In this document: positions 23,544 to 32,867 of the stretch, one piece after another
Numbering within the stretch: position 1 is the first letter of the stretch
How the letters are laid out: each line of letters begins with the position of its first letter
Assembly: GCA_002840245.1 (NCBI GenBank)
Contig: PHAA01000029.1
Location: forward strand, 1-42,902
Direction: 5' to 3'
Origin: Firmicutes bacterium HGW-Firmicutes-15
Lineage (GTDB): Bacteria; Bacillota; Syntrophomonadia; Syntrophomonadales; Syntrophomonadaceae
Length of the DNA: 42,902 bases
The notes under the pieces: generated by a model
Seen by the model: only the letters and a program-made list of their open reading frames with translations
What the model was told of the DNA's origin: nothing
Databases searched by the model: none
Translations under genes and position numbers: made by a program

Positions 23544-24677
23544 CTACTTTATGTATACTCGTTGTACCCGGGAGCTAAGCAGGCAAACCAGGTCGCAGTT
23601 ATCCATGCATATACCAGACCGCATTGCAATCTCCTCAGCACTTATCCTTTCATCACCCTGTTCCCCCATTACCACTGCTTCATCACCCACAGCAGCCTCT
23701 TTAATATGAGTTACATCCACAATCAGGTGATCCATGCACGACTTTCCTATTATAGGCGCTCTTTGCTTGCAGATAAGTACTTCCCCATCTTTAAGAAAGT
23801 GCAGAAAACCAGCATCGGCATAACCAATAGCTAGTGTCGCTATACGAGTTGGGCTCATGGTAGTAAAAGTACAGCCATAACCCACCCCGAAATCGCTCCC
23901 TACTTCTTTTATCGTAACTACTCTGGTCTTTATTTGCATAACGGCCCTAACCCGGTCATCCAGGAATTGGTTCCCACAGGGCAGCCCATAGAGTACTATT
24001 CCTAATCGTACCATGTCGTACTCAGCTTCTGGTAGTTTGAGTACTGCCGGGCTGCTACTGGCATGGACCATAGGAATATGTATCCCCCTTTGTCGAAGTT
24101 GAGTCATAAGATGCTCAAAACTACTCACCTGTTTAATAGCATCTTCTCTTCTACCTCCATATATGGTGTTTATATGGGTATATATTCCATCCAGCTCCAA
24201 GTATTCCATCTTTACTAATTTGTCTATAATTTGCATACATTCATCGGGCAATAATCCGTAACTTCCCATACCGGTATCTATTCTCAAGTGAGCCTTTATT
24301 TTTTGGCCTCTCTTGCGGCCACATTCATTTAGACATAAAGCCATTTCTAGGTTATTCAGTGATGGAAGCAGACCTTGCTCAAACAATTCCTCAATATCTT
24401 GCCCTGCAACTGTTCCCAGCACCAGTATGGGAATATTTATTTGATTTACCCTTAGTTCCACAGCTTCACCTAACGTGGCTACCGCTATGGCATCGACACC
24501 ATAATCAATCAAGGCCCGGCTGACTTCCACTGCTCCATGACCATAGGCATTGGCTTTTACCACAGCCATAATTCTGGTCCCGGCAGTTAACTGGCTCCGA
24601 ACCATCTCCAGATTATGGTGCAAAGCTGACATATTAATCTCGGCCCAGTTAAGGTTGGTTTTATTCATATCACCCAA
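23544..24677 (-). CDS. alr: Alanine racemase
   Basis: A 377-residue PLP enzyme that interconverts L- and D-alanine for peptidoglycan. The PLP lysine is in AVVKANAYGHG (residue 41), the second-domain Tyr is in VGYGCTF, and GIYTHI, VRLGIVLYGL and SCMDHLIVDVT are family signatures. Length is normal. The start is a TTG at 24677 (AAGGA 8 bases upstream); an ATG three codons later is an alternative. It begins 11 bases after the acetyltransferase gene and ends the long minus-strand run that starts with injection-system genes. Placement in this run is probably positional rather than functional, though cell-wall metabolism in an eCIS operon is worth noting. Confidence 0.95.
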   Translation of the reverse strand: MGDMNKTNLNWAEINMSALHHNLEMVRSQLTAGTRIMAVVKANAYGHGAVEVSRALIDYGVDAIAVATLGEAVELRVNQINIPILVLGTVAGQDIEELFEQGLLPSLNNLEMALCLNECGRKRGQKIKAHLRIDTGMGSYGLLPDECMQIIDKLVKMEYLELDGIYTHINTIYGGRREDAIKQVSSFEHLMTQLRQRGIHIPMVHASSSPAVLKLPEAEYDMVRLGIVLYGLPCGNQFLDDRVRAVMQIKTRVVTIKEVGSDFGVGYGCTFTTMSPTRIATLAIGYADAGFLHFLKDGEVLICKQRAPIIGKSCMDHLIVDVTHIKEAAVGDEAVVMGEQGDERISAEEIAMRSGICMDNCDLVCLLSSRVQRVYIK

Positions 24678-24688
24678 TACTCTTTTCC

Positions 24689-25408
24689 TTAAACATCCTT
24701 AAGTCCATAGCAAACTACTAGCGCATCAGAATTATATTCCACATCAAAGCCATAGTACCCCTGCCCGATCAGCCTTTGCTGCAATTCTATATCTGTATGC
24801 CGACATCTTATAATTGAAGTCGGACAAATTCTTAAAGGCTCCTGTAAATCACGAAGCAGCAGATAACGAAGTTTATTTCCATATTTTTCTCGCAGACCAC
24901 TTATGGAGAGCTTTAATCTCAGGCTATTACGTAAAGCAGGATAGTTGTTACAAGCTACAGTAGACAATATATAACGGTACTTTTTCTTCTGAACAATGCC
25001 TTCAATTAATTCCTGATACAATCTGTATTGCCAACCTCGACCTCGAACGAACGGGTGAACCAGACCTGTCTCAATGTGAGCAACCTGCAGAAGTTCAGTT
25101 CCAGTTAGTGCCAGATCCAATCCCAGGTTGTCCGTTTCGCTGCCAGGAAAGTAGGCTGATGCATATCCAATTAACTCTTCTTCTGTATTATAAGCCCCCA
25201 GACTAACCCCCCGCTTAACCAGCAGCATTGCAACTTCATCTCTGGTCAGCGGATAGTAGGCAGAGGAATCCTTTAACCCCTCTACCACTAGTTCCTGCAG
25301 GTAAATAATATTGCCTAGATCAGGATAGGAAAGCTGCCTTATTATCCCATCTGACCTGAATAAAACCCTTCCCCAAGCCAGCTCTCTTGGTACATTAGGC
25401 CTATCCAG
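24689..25408 (-). CDS. GNAT-family N-acetyltransferase, possible CTG start
   Basis: A GNAT protein: the acetyl-CoA loop is in [16 protein letters not shown] after the strand [12 protein letters not shown]. The first standard start codon is a GTG at 25288 (199 residues), but the open frame continues upstream and encodes [29 protein letters not shown], the expected first strand and helix of a GNAT fold. No ATG, GTG or TTG is in frame there. A CTG at 25408 lies 7 bases after GAGGTG, giving 239 residues and a short overlap with the transporter gene stop at 25401. I favour the longer form; the 25288 start is the conservative reading. The substrate is unknown. Confidence 0.7.
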
Positions 25409-27809
25409 GCAGGTTCACCTCGGTCGCACTTTTAACAAAGGTACGTGACAGAAGGGCGAACATAAGCAGCAGGGCCAAACAAGCTAGGGAAATCAGGCCT
25501 ACACTGCGCATCGCACCCAGTATTGCCAAGGCTCCAAAGATAAATGGTCCTAAAACCTGCCCCAGTCGGCGTACTGTGCTGTAATAACTCAAGGCCTTAC
25601 TCTCACCCACTTTTTGGGTAGCTGGGAGAGATAGGAAGTAATTATTCTGTGCTACAGTGCCAAAGCTATCCGACAACCCCATAATCAGGATGGCTATAAT
25701 TGCCATAACTGTGCCACCCCGCCAGGAAAACAAGCCCAAAGCACCTATAGTCATAAAGGCAGCTAATAAAGAGGCAGTCCAAGGGCTCAACCTTTTCTCG
25801 ACAAATCCTCCCAACCACGGCCCCAGGTATACGATACAAAGGCCATATATCAGGAATCCCCTGCCTATATCAGACGTTGAAAGGCCAACACTGGCTCCAA
25901 ACAAGGGAAAGAAATAGTCCATAAACATACTGCATACCGCCAGGGGAATGGTAATTAAGAAGAAGAAAAATATAACACCAGGGTCAAGCAGGAAAGTTGA
26001 TATCCTGCCCCCAATAAAATCGGGTTTAATTTCTTCCTGCTCCGATTCAACCTTGCCAATGAAACTAAAGGCAAAGGCTACGACTATAAGTAACGACATT
26101 AAGGCTATAAAAAATACCTGGGAAAAACCGATCCGATCCGCCATCATTGCACCTATAGCTATACCGCAGTTAAATCCCGCATAGATTCCAGCATTATATG
26201 CAGAGAGTCCTCGCGTCTTCTCTTCTTGCTGGGTAGGCGAGGTACTTAGCCAGCGCATAGCCATCCATGAGAAACCATAACCAATACCGGTTAAAGCCCG
26301 TGCCAGAATAAATACTTCCCCGTTCCAAGCCAGACCTGAAAGCAAGAGCCCCAGTCCCATGAAAATTAGTCCGCTAAAAAAGGGGAAACGCCATCCCCGC
26401 CGCTCGATTATGTAACCAGTAATAATAATTGATAAGGCTGCACATAATAACTCGGCCGAAATAGGCAGACCCAGCACAACTTCCTTCGGTAATCCCCACA
26501 TAGGCTGATAAAGATCTTTCATTATCAGAGGTATATAGGAAGCTGCCATACTTGATGCAATAAAGTAGAAAAACGCCAGCGGCCGAATCATCTCGGCATC
26601 AATAGATCCGATTTTTTTGCGCTGACCTTCAGAACTGGGTGCGCGTGCCATACGATTCACTTCCTGTTTGATATACACCAGCAGGAAGAGGGTTATTTCT
26701 ACCATAAAGAAGAAGGCAATAATCAGTACTGTTAGAGCATCCAGGGCAATAGCTAGTGATTTCTGCTTAATGTATTCCCGGGACAGACTTATATTTATAC
26801 CCGCTGTGACAGTAAGCTTATTCTGCCCTCCCCCTGTCTTTAATGGAAGGCTATAGAGATAAGCAGAGTCTTTTGATTGCTCTAACTGCATACCCTGCTG
26901 ATCGGTGCTGTAGACAGCTTTTCCATTGTCATCACTGATAGTAATGCTATCAATTTGGGGAACAGATTTGATAATAGTCTGCATCCATTTTTCGATCCCA
27001 TACAACTCATTATAGGAGACCCCCCGAGAGACTACGGAATCAATATCCCTTTGAATAATATTAGCAGTTACCATCGTGTTTTCCCGGGCCATTTCATAGT
27101 ACACATTCCGGTACATATAATAATTTATTCCGGCATAAGCAATCTGCGCAACCGTCAATATCGATAATACCACTGCCAGAAACAATTTTTTCTTCAGCTG
27201 ACCATCTGGCTCCAGAAAATCAATTTTAATATGACAAATAAATAGGAGCAGTGCAGCCAGGGCAACAAGTATATATAAGTACTGTAGGCTCTCCGCCTTG
27301 GGTATGGATACCCGTGATTCAATTACTTGGTCATTGAACACCATATCCAAGCTTCCTACCCATTTGGCATTGCGGTCAACTAAGGGCAAAAAGATGTGAT
27401 ACTTCCCTTCAAAAGCAACATATCGATAATCACTCTCCGCCAAACTATCTACACGCAGCTTCTTTAATATTTCTGGAGATAAATGTTCACTATCTACTTT
27501 ACCCTGATGGTTATAAAGTACCTGTCCCTCTGGGGAGACCACCAGAACACTTTCAATTCCCGGCGAAATACTCTTGATGTCGGTTAGTATCTTTTCCATG
27601 TCGTTGAAATTTTCAAGTGGTTTGCCGTATTTTAGAGCGTATTCTATATTTCTAACTCCGTCACTGCCTGCCACTGCATAACTGGCTACCAGTGAATCGG
27701 TATAGCTGGTCCTGAACGATGATATGTTCAAAGCGCCGGTGAAACCCAGAACCAGGATAAGTAACATCATGACTGTACCTAGTAGTAAAGCTCCTTTTTT
27801 AAATGACAT
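25401..27809 (-). CDS. Major facilitator transporter with two N-terminal Cache-like sensor domains
   Basis: An 802-residue protein of unusual build. A membrane segment (about 8-28) and an outside Cache-like domain ([33 protein letters not shown]) are followed by two membrane segments (about 174-192, 208-230), a second outside domain ([16 protein letters not shown]) and another membrane segment (about 353-380). A major facilitator unit of about 12 segments (405-795) completes it, with the loop motif [13 protein letters not shown]. Ordinary facilitators are near 400 residues. A ligand-gated transporter or a receptor with a facilitator fold are both possible. It lies 63 bases after the binding-protein gene and overlaps the acetyltransferase frame. 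Confidence 0.85.
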
Positions 27810-27872
27810 GGTTCTTCTCCCCCGCTTTTTCTACAATTTTAGATCCAATAAGCATAACTGATCCATATCCGC

Positions 27873-29033
27873 TCACTTGATCGACTGGTAAATTTCATCT
27901 GCTACCAGTAGTATTTCGAATGGTGGCTGGTATCCTATCTTCCTGGCGACCTCCATATTTAAAGCTATATGAGGTACGTTTGCATAAACCTGGGGTAGTT
28001 TTTGGGGTGAGTTACCCTGCAGAATCTTAATCATATTATCTGCACCGAACTTTCCTACCCCGCTAAAATCTGCCCGAGCCACGCTGATTAAAGCTCCTGC
28101 CACGACTTCTTCGGTTCCCAGTTGAGAAAACACAGGAATGTTCTTATCATAAAACGGTTTCAGTAATTCGGTTAATCTACCGGGTTCGATAGGGGCCATG
28201 GTCAAGTACATGGCATCTACTTTTTCTGCCAATTGACGGTGTATAGCCAGCAAATCACGATAGTATCTTTCTTTGTCATCTTTGTTTAATGGCTCCACAA
28301 TCGGCACTGCTTCAATATCAAATCCCATCTCTTTGGACAGGTCTACTGCATCATCTACTGCAGCATAAATCCGACCTTGAGAGGAATTCTCATAGACCAT
28401 TCCCATACGCTTAAATTGAAAGAGATCATAAAAGACGTTCATTTGCCGTTTGTATATCTTGGCATCCATGTGAGCCCATATATGATTACTGCCGGAGTCC
28501 TGTTCGGATTTTATGATCCCGGAACGGACTGCATTACTGGTAGAAAAAACCATTACCGGAACTGAATGCTGGTCATTGGCTAGTAATACTCCGGCTGAAG
28601 TCCCCATGGCTATTACCATATCTATATCTTTTTGCTGAGCTAGGCGGAACTGCAGAGCTTGCTTTTCCGCTTCGTTCATGGTACTAAGGGTATAGTGGCC
28701 ATCTTTGACAAACTCCAGGTAAGGAGAAATATCTTGTTTGGAAAGCCATTCCCACATAGCCACGGTATCCATTTGCCCCTCCTGGTAAACCAAACCATTG
28801 GTATTAGTGACCCATCCCGCACTTTCCAGACCTTTGATCAAACCATACAAGGTCCCGGCATAATTTAACCAGGGCTCGGTCTCACAGTAGGCTATACGAT
28901 ATTTCCTTGCTATTTGCTGATTCTCCTTAGTCGGCTGCTCATTTACCCCATTGATGGCAGTCAGAGGCTTAGGTAACAGCAACAAGGACATGATCAGTAT
29001 GGTACATGTAGCAATTCTTATAAAAAACCTCAT
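27873..29033 (-). CDS. ABC-type substrate-binding protein (PF04392-like)
   Basis: A 386-residue exported protein with an N-terminal signal segment (MRFFIRIATCTILIMSLLLL) and a two-lobed binding fold: YRIAYCETEPWLNYAGTLYGL, DIDMVIAMGTSAGVLLAND, FKRMGMVYENSSQGRIY and YANVPHIALNMEVARKIGYQ. This is the pattern of ABC transporter substrate-binding proteins of the PF04392 class, often found next to sensors. No permease or ATPase adjoins it; the next gene is the Cache-facilitator fusion, a possible partner. The ATG at 29033 has AAAGGTGG 7 bases upstream, and starts 14 bases after the injection-system tail gene ends. The ligand is unknown. Confidence 0.8.
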   Translation of the reverse strand: MRFFIRIATCTILIMSLLLLPKPLTAINGVNEQPTKENQQIARKYRIAYCETEPWLNYAGTLYGLIKGLESAGWVTNTNGLVYQEGQMDTVAMWEWLSKQDISPYLEFVKDGHYTLSTMNEAEKQALQFRLAQQKDIDMVIAMGTSAGVLLANDQHSVPVMVFSTSNAVRSGIIKSEQDSGSNHIWAHMDAKIYKRQMNVFYDLFQFKRMGMVYENSSQGRIYAAVDDAVDLSKEMGFDIEAVPIVEPLNKDDKERYYRDLLAIHRQLAEKVDAMYLTMAPIEPGRLTELLKPFYDKNIPVFSQLGTEEVVAGALISVARADFSGVGKFGADNMIKILQGNSPQKLPQVYANVPHIALNMEVARKIGYQPPFEILLVADEIYQSIK

Positions 29034-29047
29034 CTTATAGCCACCTT

Positions 29048-30607
29048 TCAGGCTTTCTTGTATACCCACCAACGTATTCTGACCTTGGTGACACTGGGTG
29101 TTTGGCAGCGAATTCCTATGCGGAAACTACCCCTTTCCGGATATAGCACTGTTCCTATATCCATACGCGGTGCCAGTGATTCATATTCACTTTTCTGAAA
29201 AATATCATAGTCACCGAAAAAAATCTGCTCACAATGTTGAGGTGACCGCAGCACTTCCTCTTCGGTGCTCTCTTCCACTCCGGTTATTATATGAACTAGC
29301 CCCGTACCGAGGCCATGATCTATTTCATCCGAAAAATAGCTTTTTGCAGCTCTGGGTGTCACCTCCAGATCAAACTCCACCACCCCGGTACTATCGGCTC
29401 CAGCAATTACCCTGGGTCGAGGAATCCCTAAGTCAAAATCGAATTGATTTTTATCGGGCTGGTACCTGACATCAAGCCGTGGCTCTTCCTCTGCTTCCGT
29501 GAAGTAAGCCGAAGCCTTGGTTAGATAAGGTCCCTGGGCTCTACCCTGGCCCAGAACACCAAGTTTATACAGATCGGATAGATTATAGGCATACTCTTTA
29601 AACGGAAGCTGTTCCACCTTCTCAATCATAAAGCTGGGACCTATTTGCATAATACTAATGCGGGCCAGATATATCGCCTGATCTTCCTTCTCCAGATACT
29701 GATCCAGGCTTAAATTAAGGTAATCCTGCAAAATGCGTTCTCTTACCGGTTCAGCTACTATCTGCAATACCTGGCTGCAATCGGCTTCAGGTTCCAATAC
29801 TCTTTCCCCTAGTTGAATTCTCATCCGGCCCTGTTTAATAACCACTTCGTCTACCATCCCGGCAACCGCTCCAGCCCGGAAAGGGAAACTCACTTCATAG
29901 CTGCTCTCCCGGTCATGTTCCGGCTCCTGAAAATAAATCTTGCCCCCTAGCTCACCATCCACCCCATATATGTATCCTCCGCCAAGTTCATATTCCACTG
30001 TTACCCGCGGCACCTGAAGGGTTTTCTCGACGAGCAATGTAATCTCAAATAGATCATTCGGATTTACATAGTTCGGGCATCTTTGCCAGATGCGCAATTG
30101 TTCGTCACTGTAAAGCAGGGTTGTATTCTCAAAAAGCCGGGAAAAACCAAAATTTGCCGGATCTGGAGCATCTTCACGAACAAACAGATGATAAATTTCC
30201 TGCATACGATTATGCTCTCCCACCTCTTCCGCACGGGTCGAGGAACTAGCTACTGAATATACCGGCTCTTTACCTCTTTCATCATAAGCAATACACAGGT
30301 AAATATTTTTGGCGTAATCATTATTACCAAAGCCATCTATCATCGATAATTTTTGGGTCACAGGTGAGGCTACAACTATTTCTCGTCCTGAGTAATCAAT
30401 GGCCATTCCAGTTTCTACTGAGATGGTCTTATCATCGACAGCAACCACTTGCAGTCCGCATACAACTCCGGCTCCGTGAAGCACACGGTTACCCATACGC
30501 CGTTTATCATTACAGTATTTTTGTTCAGATTCAAAATCTCTTACCGTAAGTAACTTGCCATAAAAATAGCGGTTCCTCTCGTGGGGATAATACCTGGGAT
30601 TTTTCAC
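29048..30607 (-). CDS. eCIS-associated tail/baseplate protein of unknown role
   Basis: A 519-residue soluble protein whose N-terminus (NRYFYGKLLTVRDFESEQKY, then RVLHGAGVVCGLQV and GMAIDYSGREIVV) is a hallmark I recognise from proteins encoded at the distal end of extracellular contractile injection system loci. The rest is beta-rich (TPRAAKSYFSDEIDHGLG, RIRWWVYKKA) and may form a structural or fibre-like domain. The precise position in the particle is not established. The start is a GTG after GGAGGAGGG, overlapping the stop of a possible 30-residue frame by 3 bases. It is the last recognisable injection-system gene in this run. Confidence 0.75.
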   Translation of the reverse strand: MKNPRYYPHERNRYFYGKLLTVRDFESEQKYCNDKRRMGNRVLHGAGVVCGLQVVAVDDKTISVETGMAIDYSGREIVVASPVTQKLSMIDGFGNNDYAKNIYLCIAYDERGKEPVYSVASSSTRAEEVGEHNRMQEIYHLFVREDAPDPANFGFSRLFENTTLLYSDEQLRIWQRCPNYVNPNDLFEITLLVEKTLQVPRVTVEYELGGGYIYGVDGELGGKIYFQEPEHDRESSYEVSFPFRAGAVAGMVDEVVIKQGRMRIQLGERVLEPEADCSQVLQIVAEPVRERILQDYLNLSLDQYLEKEDQAIYLARISIMQIGPSFMIEKVEQLPFKEYAYNLSDLYKLGVLGQGRAQGPYLTKASAYFTEAEEEPRLDVRYQPDKNQFDFDLGIPRPRVIAGADSTGVVEFDLEVTPRAAKSYFSDEIDHGLGTGLVHIITGVEESTEEEVLRSPQHCEQIFFGDYDIFQKSEYESLAPRMDIGTVLYPERGSFRIGIRCQTPSVTKVRIRWWVYKKA

Positions 30608-30696
30608 TTTTTACCCTCCTCCTTCGTAATGTAGTAAACACGCCCAAAAGCTAGATTACATTCCCCCTGAGCCCGTATCCTTAAAACGCTGGCCAA
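30604..30696 (-). CDS. Possible small protein between tail genes
   Basis: A 30-residue frame in the 135-base gap: TTG start with AAAGGG 7 bases upstream, and a stop overlapping the GTG of the next gene (GTGA). The peptide is basic, beginning MASVLRIRAQGECN and ending in lysines. The frame is open further upstream but has no other standard start. It may be chance; the only support is the translational-coupling arrangement. Confidence 0.25.
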   Translation of the reverse strand: MASVLRIRAQGECNLAFGRVYYITKEEGKK

Positions 30697-30742
30697 CCAC
30701 CTACCCTTTCGCTGTAAACAGTCTTTACTAAGCTTTGCTCAT

Positions 30743-32833
30743 CTATAGCAAATGTGCATCGAGTTCCATACGGCTATGGGTATCAAGCTGATTATCCCGT
30801 TCCATATCAATGATTACTGAACTGAATGGCACTGAAGATTTATTGTCCAGTCGAAGCAAAGATAATTCCGATAGATAGGTATTGATACCCAGATAAGAAT
30901 GCATATCCATATAAATCCACGGTTGTAATATAACCAGTCTGGCATCCGTAAAAGCCGGCTTTTCTTCATCAATAATTCTTTGCAGGGCAGAAACCTGTGC
31001 TGCTGTCGGTACCATTTCCTGTTTGACCATTACTGCAAAACCGTACGGATCCTGACCATAAAGCTGGGACATAATTTGTTTTATCTCAATTGTTTCCTGC
31101 AGGTATTTATACTGGAAATACTCGACTATTATGGGTTTTTCCCCTGTATAAATCTCAATGATGTCTTCCATGCCTGCACGGGTACCTCTCTTTCTAAAAA
31201 GGAAAGGAGCATTCATCAGCAGACGCCGGAGCTGTTCTTCACTCCAGTTCTCATCAGCACTTATTCCTAACCAACCTGCCAACCAACTTAAAAAAGGCCC
31301 AGACACCACTTCTGGATCAAATATTCTATCCAAGCGGTCTATTTGTTCTTCCATGTCCTGTAGTAATGTGCCTGGCAGTGATAAGAAGCGTTCCAGAAAA
31401 TCCCGGCTGCTCCCTGACTCTTGGTATACGGCTGGAAGGTAACTTAACAGTGACATACGGGGGAAATATATTCTAACACTCCTTAAGAGCGGGGTCCTAG
31501 TTTCACTTCCGACCAGTTCTATTTTTAGCCAGAGGAAGCGTCCCTTTGCTCCCTGCAGGAGAGCATCTCTGGGGTTAACCAGTTCCTTCTTCCATAGAAA
31601 GTCCATATAACCCAGTCTATCAGCTAATGAGGCAGTCCTATCCTGTAAATACACTTCCATATTAATTAAATGATCCTGTATAACTAGCTCTTTAGTGTCG
31701 CTGGCAAAATAATTGAGCCTGATCTGGGTATCATCGGGAATATCGGCATCCAGTGTAAACCTGTGCCACTCCATTTCTAGAGACATACTATCCAATAGCG
31801 GAAAAATGAAAACACCCCGTGGAGTTCCATTAGAATCAAGTCTAATGTTTTCCTGCCTCTCCAGGATGCTGAGAGACAAATTGCTTCGATTCCAGACAAA
31901 TATCCGATTGTCATGGTCGAGCCATAAGTTATCTACCAAACCCCGATAGGCGACACCACCAGTCGGCTCCCATTCCGAGGCAGAGAACATTAAGATAGAA
32001 CGGTCATCTTCACTATCTGGATCTATTTGCTGAACATCAGCAATATATATAGATCCTTCGTTATCGACGCCCAGACCAACAGCCCGTGCCGATATACTAA
32101 GCCGGTTATTAGCCAGCAAATTACCATCCGGAGCAAACCTCCAGAGTTGGCCGCTACAGGTATCTAGTACATATATTTGCTCTTCTTTTCCTAATGCAAG
32201 TTCCACCCGGCCTCGTTGCCGGAATTCAGCTGCTTTCTCTAGAGCCAACGTCAGCGGTGATGCAAGAACCCTAATCTGACCATCGGGAGTAACTTGCAGT
32301 ATTGCCATTGGAGCGAAGTCATCACCCTTATCCGCTTGGTAAGAAAGGGAGCTATTACTGAATGTTACCATCAATAGTTGATCGCTGGCACTGACCACTA
32401 CGGCCAGGGGAGACCCACCATAGAACTCGCTCTTGGTCCATAGAATCTGGCCATTAGCTGCTGATATAGCAACAATTACAGCCGGGTCAGATTCCACCAG
32501 AAATAGGGTGTTTTTGGCTACCGCCAAAAGAGCCTCACCGCTGAATAAGCCATGTCCCTCCTTTAACAGCAGGGTAGTCTGGCAATTAATATAGTCATAG
32601 GTCCAGATATTACCAAGTCGGTCCAACAAATATACCAGGCCGAATGATCCACTTCCTATATTCGTTATTGGCTCCATTATGCCTGTCTCAGTCTGTAAGA
32701 TAGTACGGTATAAGGCATATTTTTGATCCTTCATCAGGCTGATTCCCTGCTCGGCTAACAGAAGGTTTTCCCCCCGGCCACGCTCCCAGTCAGATTCTTT
32801 ATTTAGAGCCAAAAAGCTAAATTGACTATACAT
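30743..32833 (-). CDS. gpI-like tail protein fused to an N-terminal beta-propeller
   Basis: A 696-residue protein in two parts. Residues 1-335 have repeated blade-like strands (FGLVYLLDRLGNIWTYD, EEQIYVLDTCSGQLWRF, EGSIYIADVQQ), an NHL/PQQ-type propeller. Residues about 470-640 carry the phage tail protein I-like domain used in contractile systems: LLSYLPAVYQESGSSRDFL, FLSLPGTLLQDMEEQIDRLD, LSWLAGWLGISADENW, FRKRGTRAGMEDIIEIYTG. P2 gpI and its eCIS relatives are baseplate wedge proteins. The propeller is an addition not in phage gpI and might be a surface ligand-binding or assembly platform. ATG follows GAGGGGGTG. It lies 34 bases after the gpJ-like gene. Confidence 0.85.
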   Translation of the reverse strand: MYSQFSFLALNKESDWERGRGENLLLAEQGISLMKDQKYALYRTILQTETGIMEPITNIGSGSFGLVYLLDRLGNIWTYDYINCQTTLLLKEGHGLFSGEALLAVAKNTLFLVESDPAVIVAISAANGQILWTKSEFYGGSPLAVVVSASDQLLMVTFSNSSLSYQADKGDDFAPMAILQVTPDGQIRVLASPLTLALEKAAEFRQRGRVELALGKEEQIYVLDTCSGQLWRFAPDGNLLANNRLSISARAVGLGVDNEGSIYIADVQQIDPDSEDDRSILMFSASEWEPTGGVAYRGLVDNLWLDHDNRIFVWNRSNLSLSILERQENIRLDSNGTPRGVFIFPLLDSMSLEMEWHRFTLDADIPDDTQIRLNYFASDTKELVIQDHLINMEVYLQDRTASLADRLGYMDFLWKKELVNPRDALLQGAKGRFLWLKIELVGSETRTPLLRSVRIYFPRMSLLSYLPAVYQESGSSRDFLERFLSLPGTLLQDMEEQIDRLDRIFDPEVVSGPFLSWLAGWLGISADENWSEEQLRRLLMNAPFLFRKRGTRAGMEDIIEIYTGEKPIIVEYFQYKYLQETIEIKQIMSQLYGQDPYGFAVMVKQEMVPTAAQVSALQRIIDEEKPAFTDARLVILQPWIYMDMHSYLGINTYLSELSLLRLDNKSSVPFSSVIIDMERDNQLDTHSRMELDAHLL

Positions 32834-32867
32834 AAGTTATTCACCCCCTCTCCATATATGGAAACCA

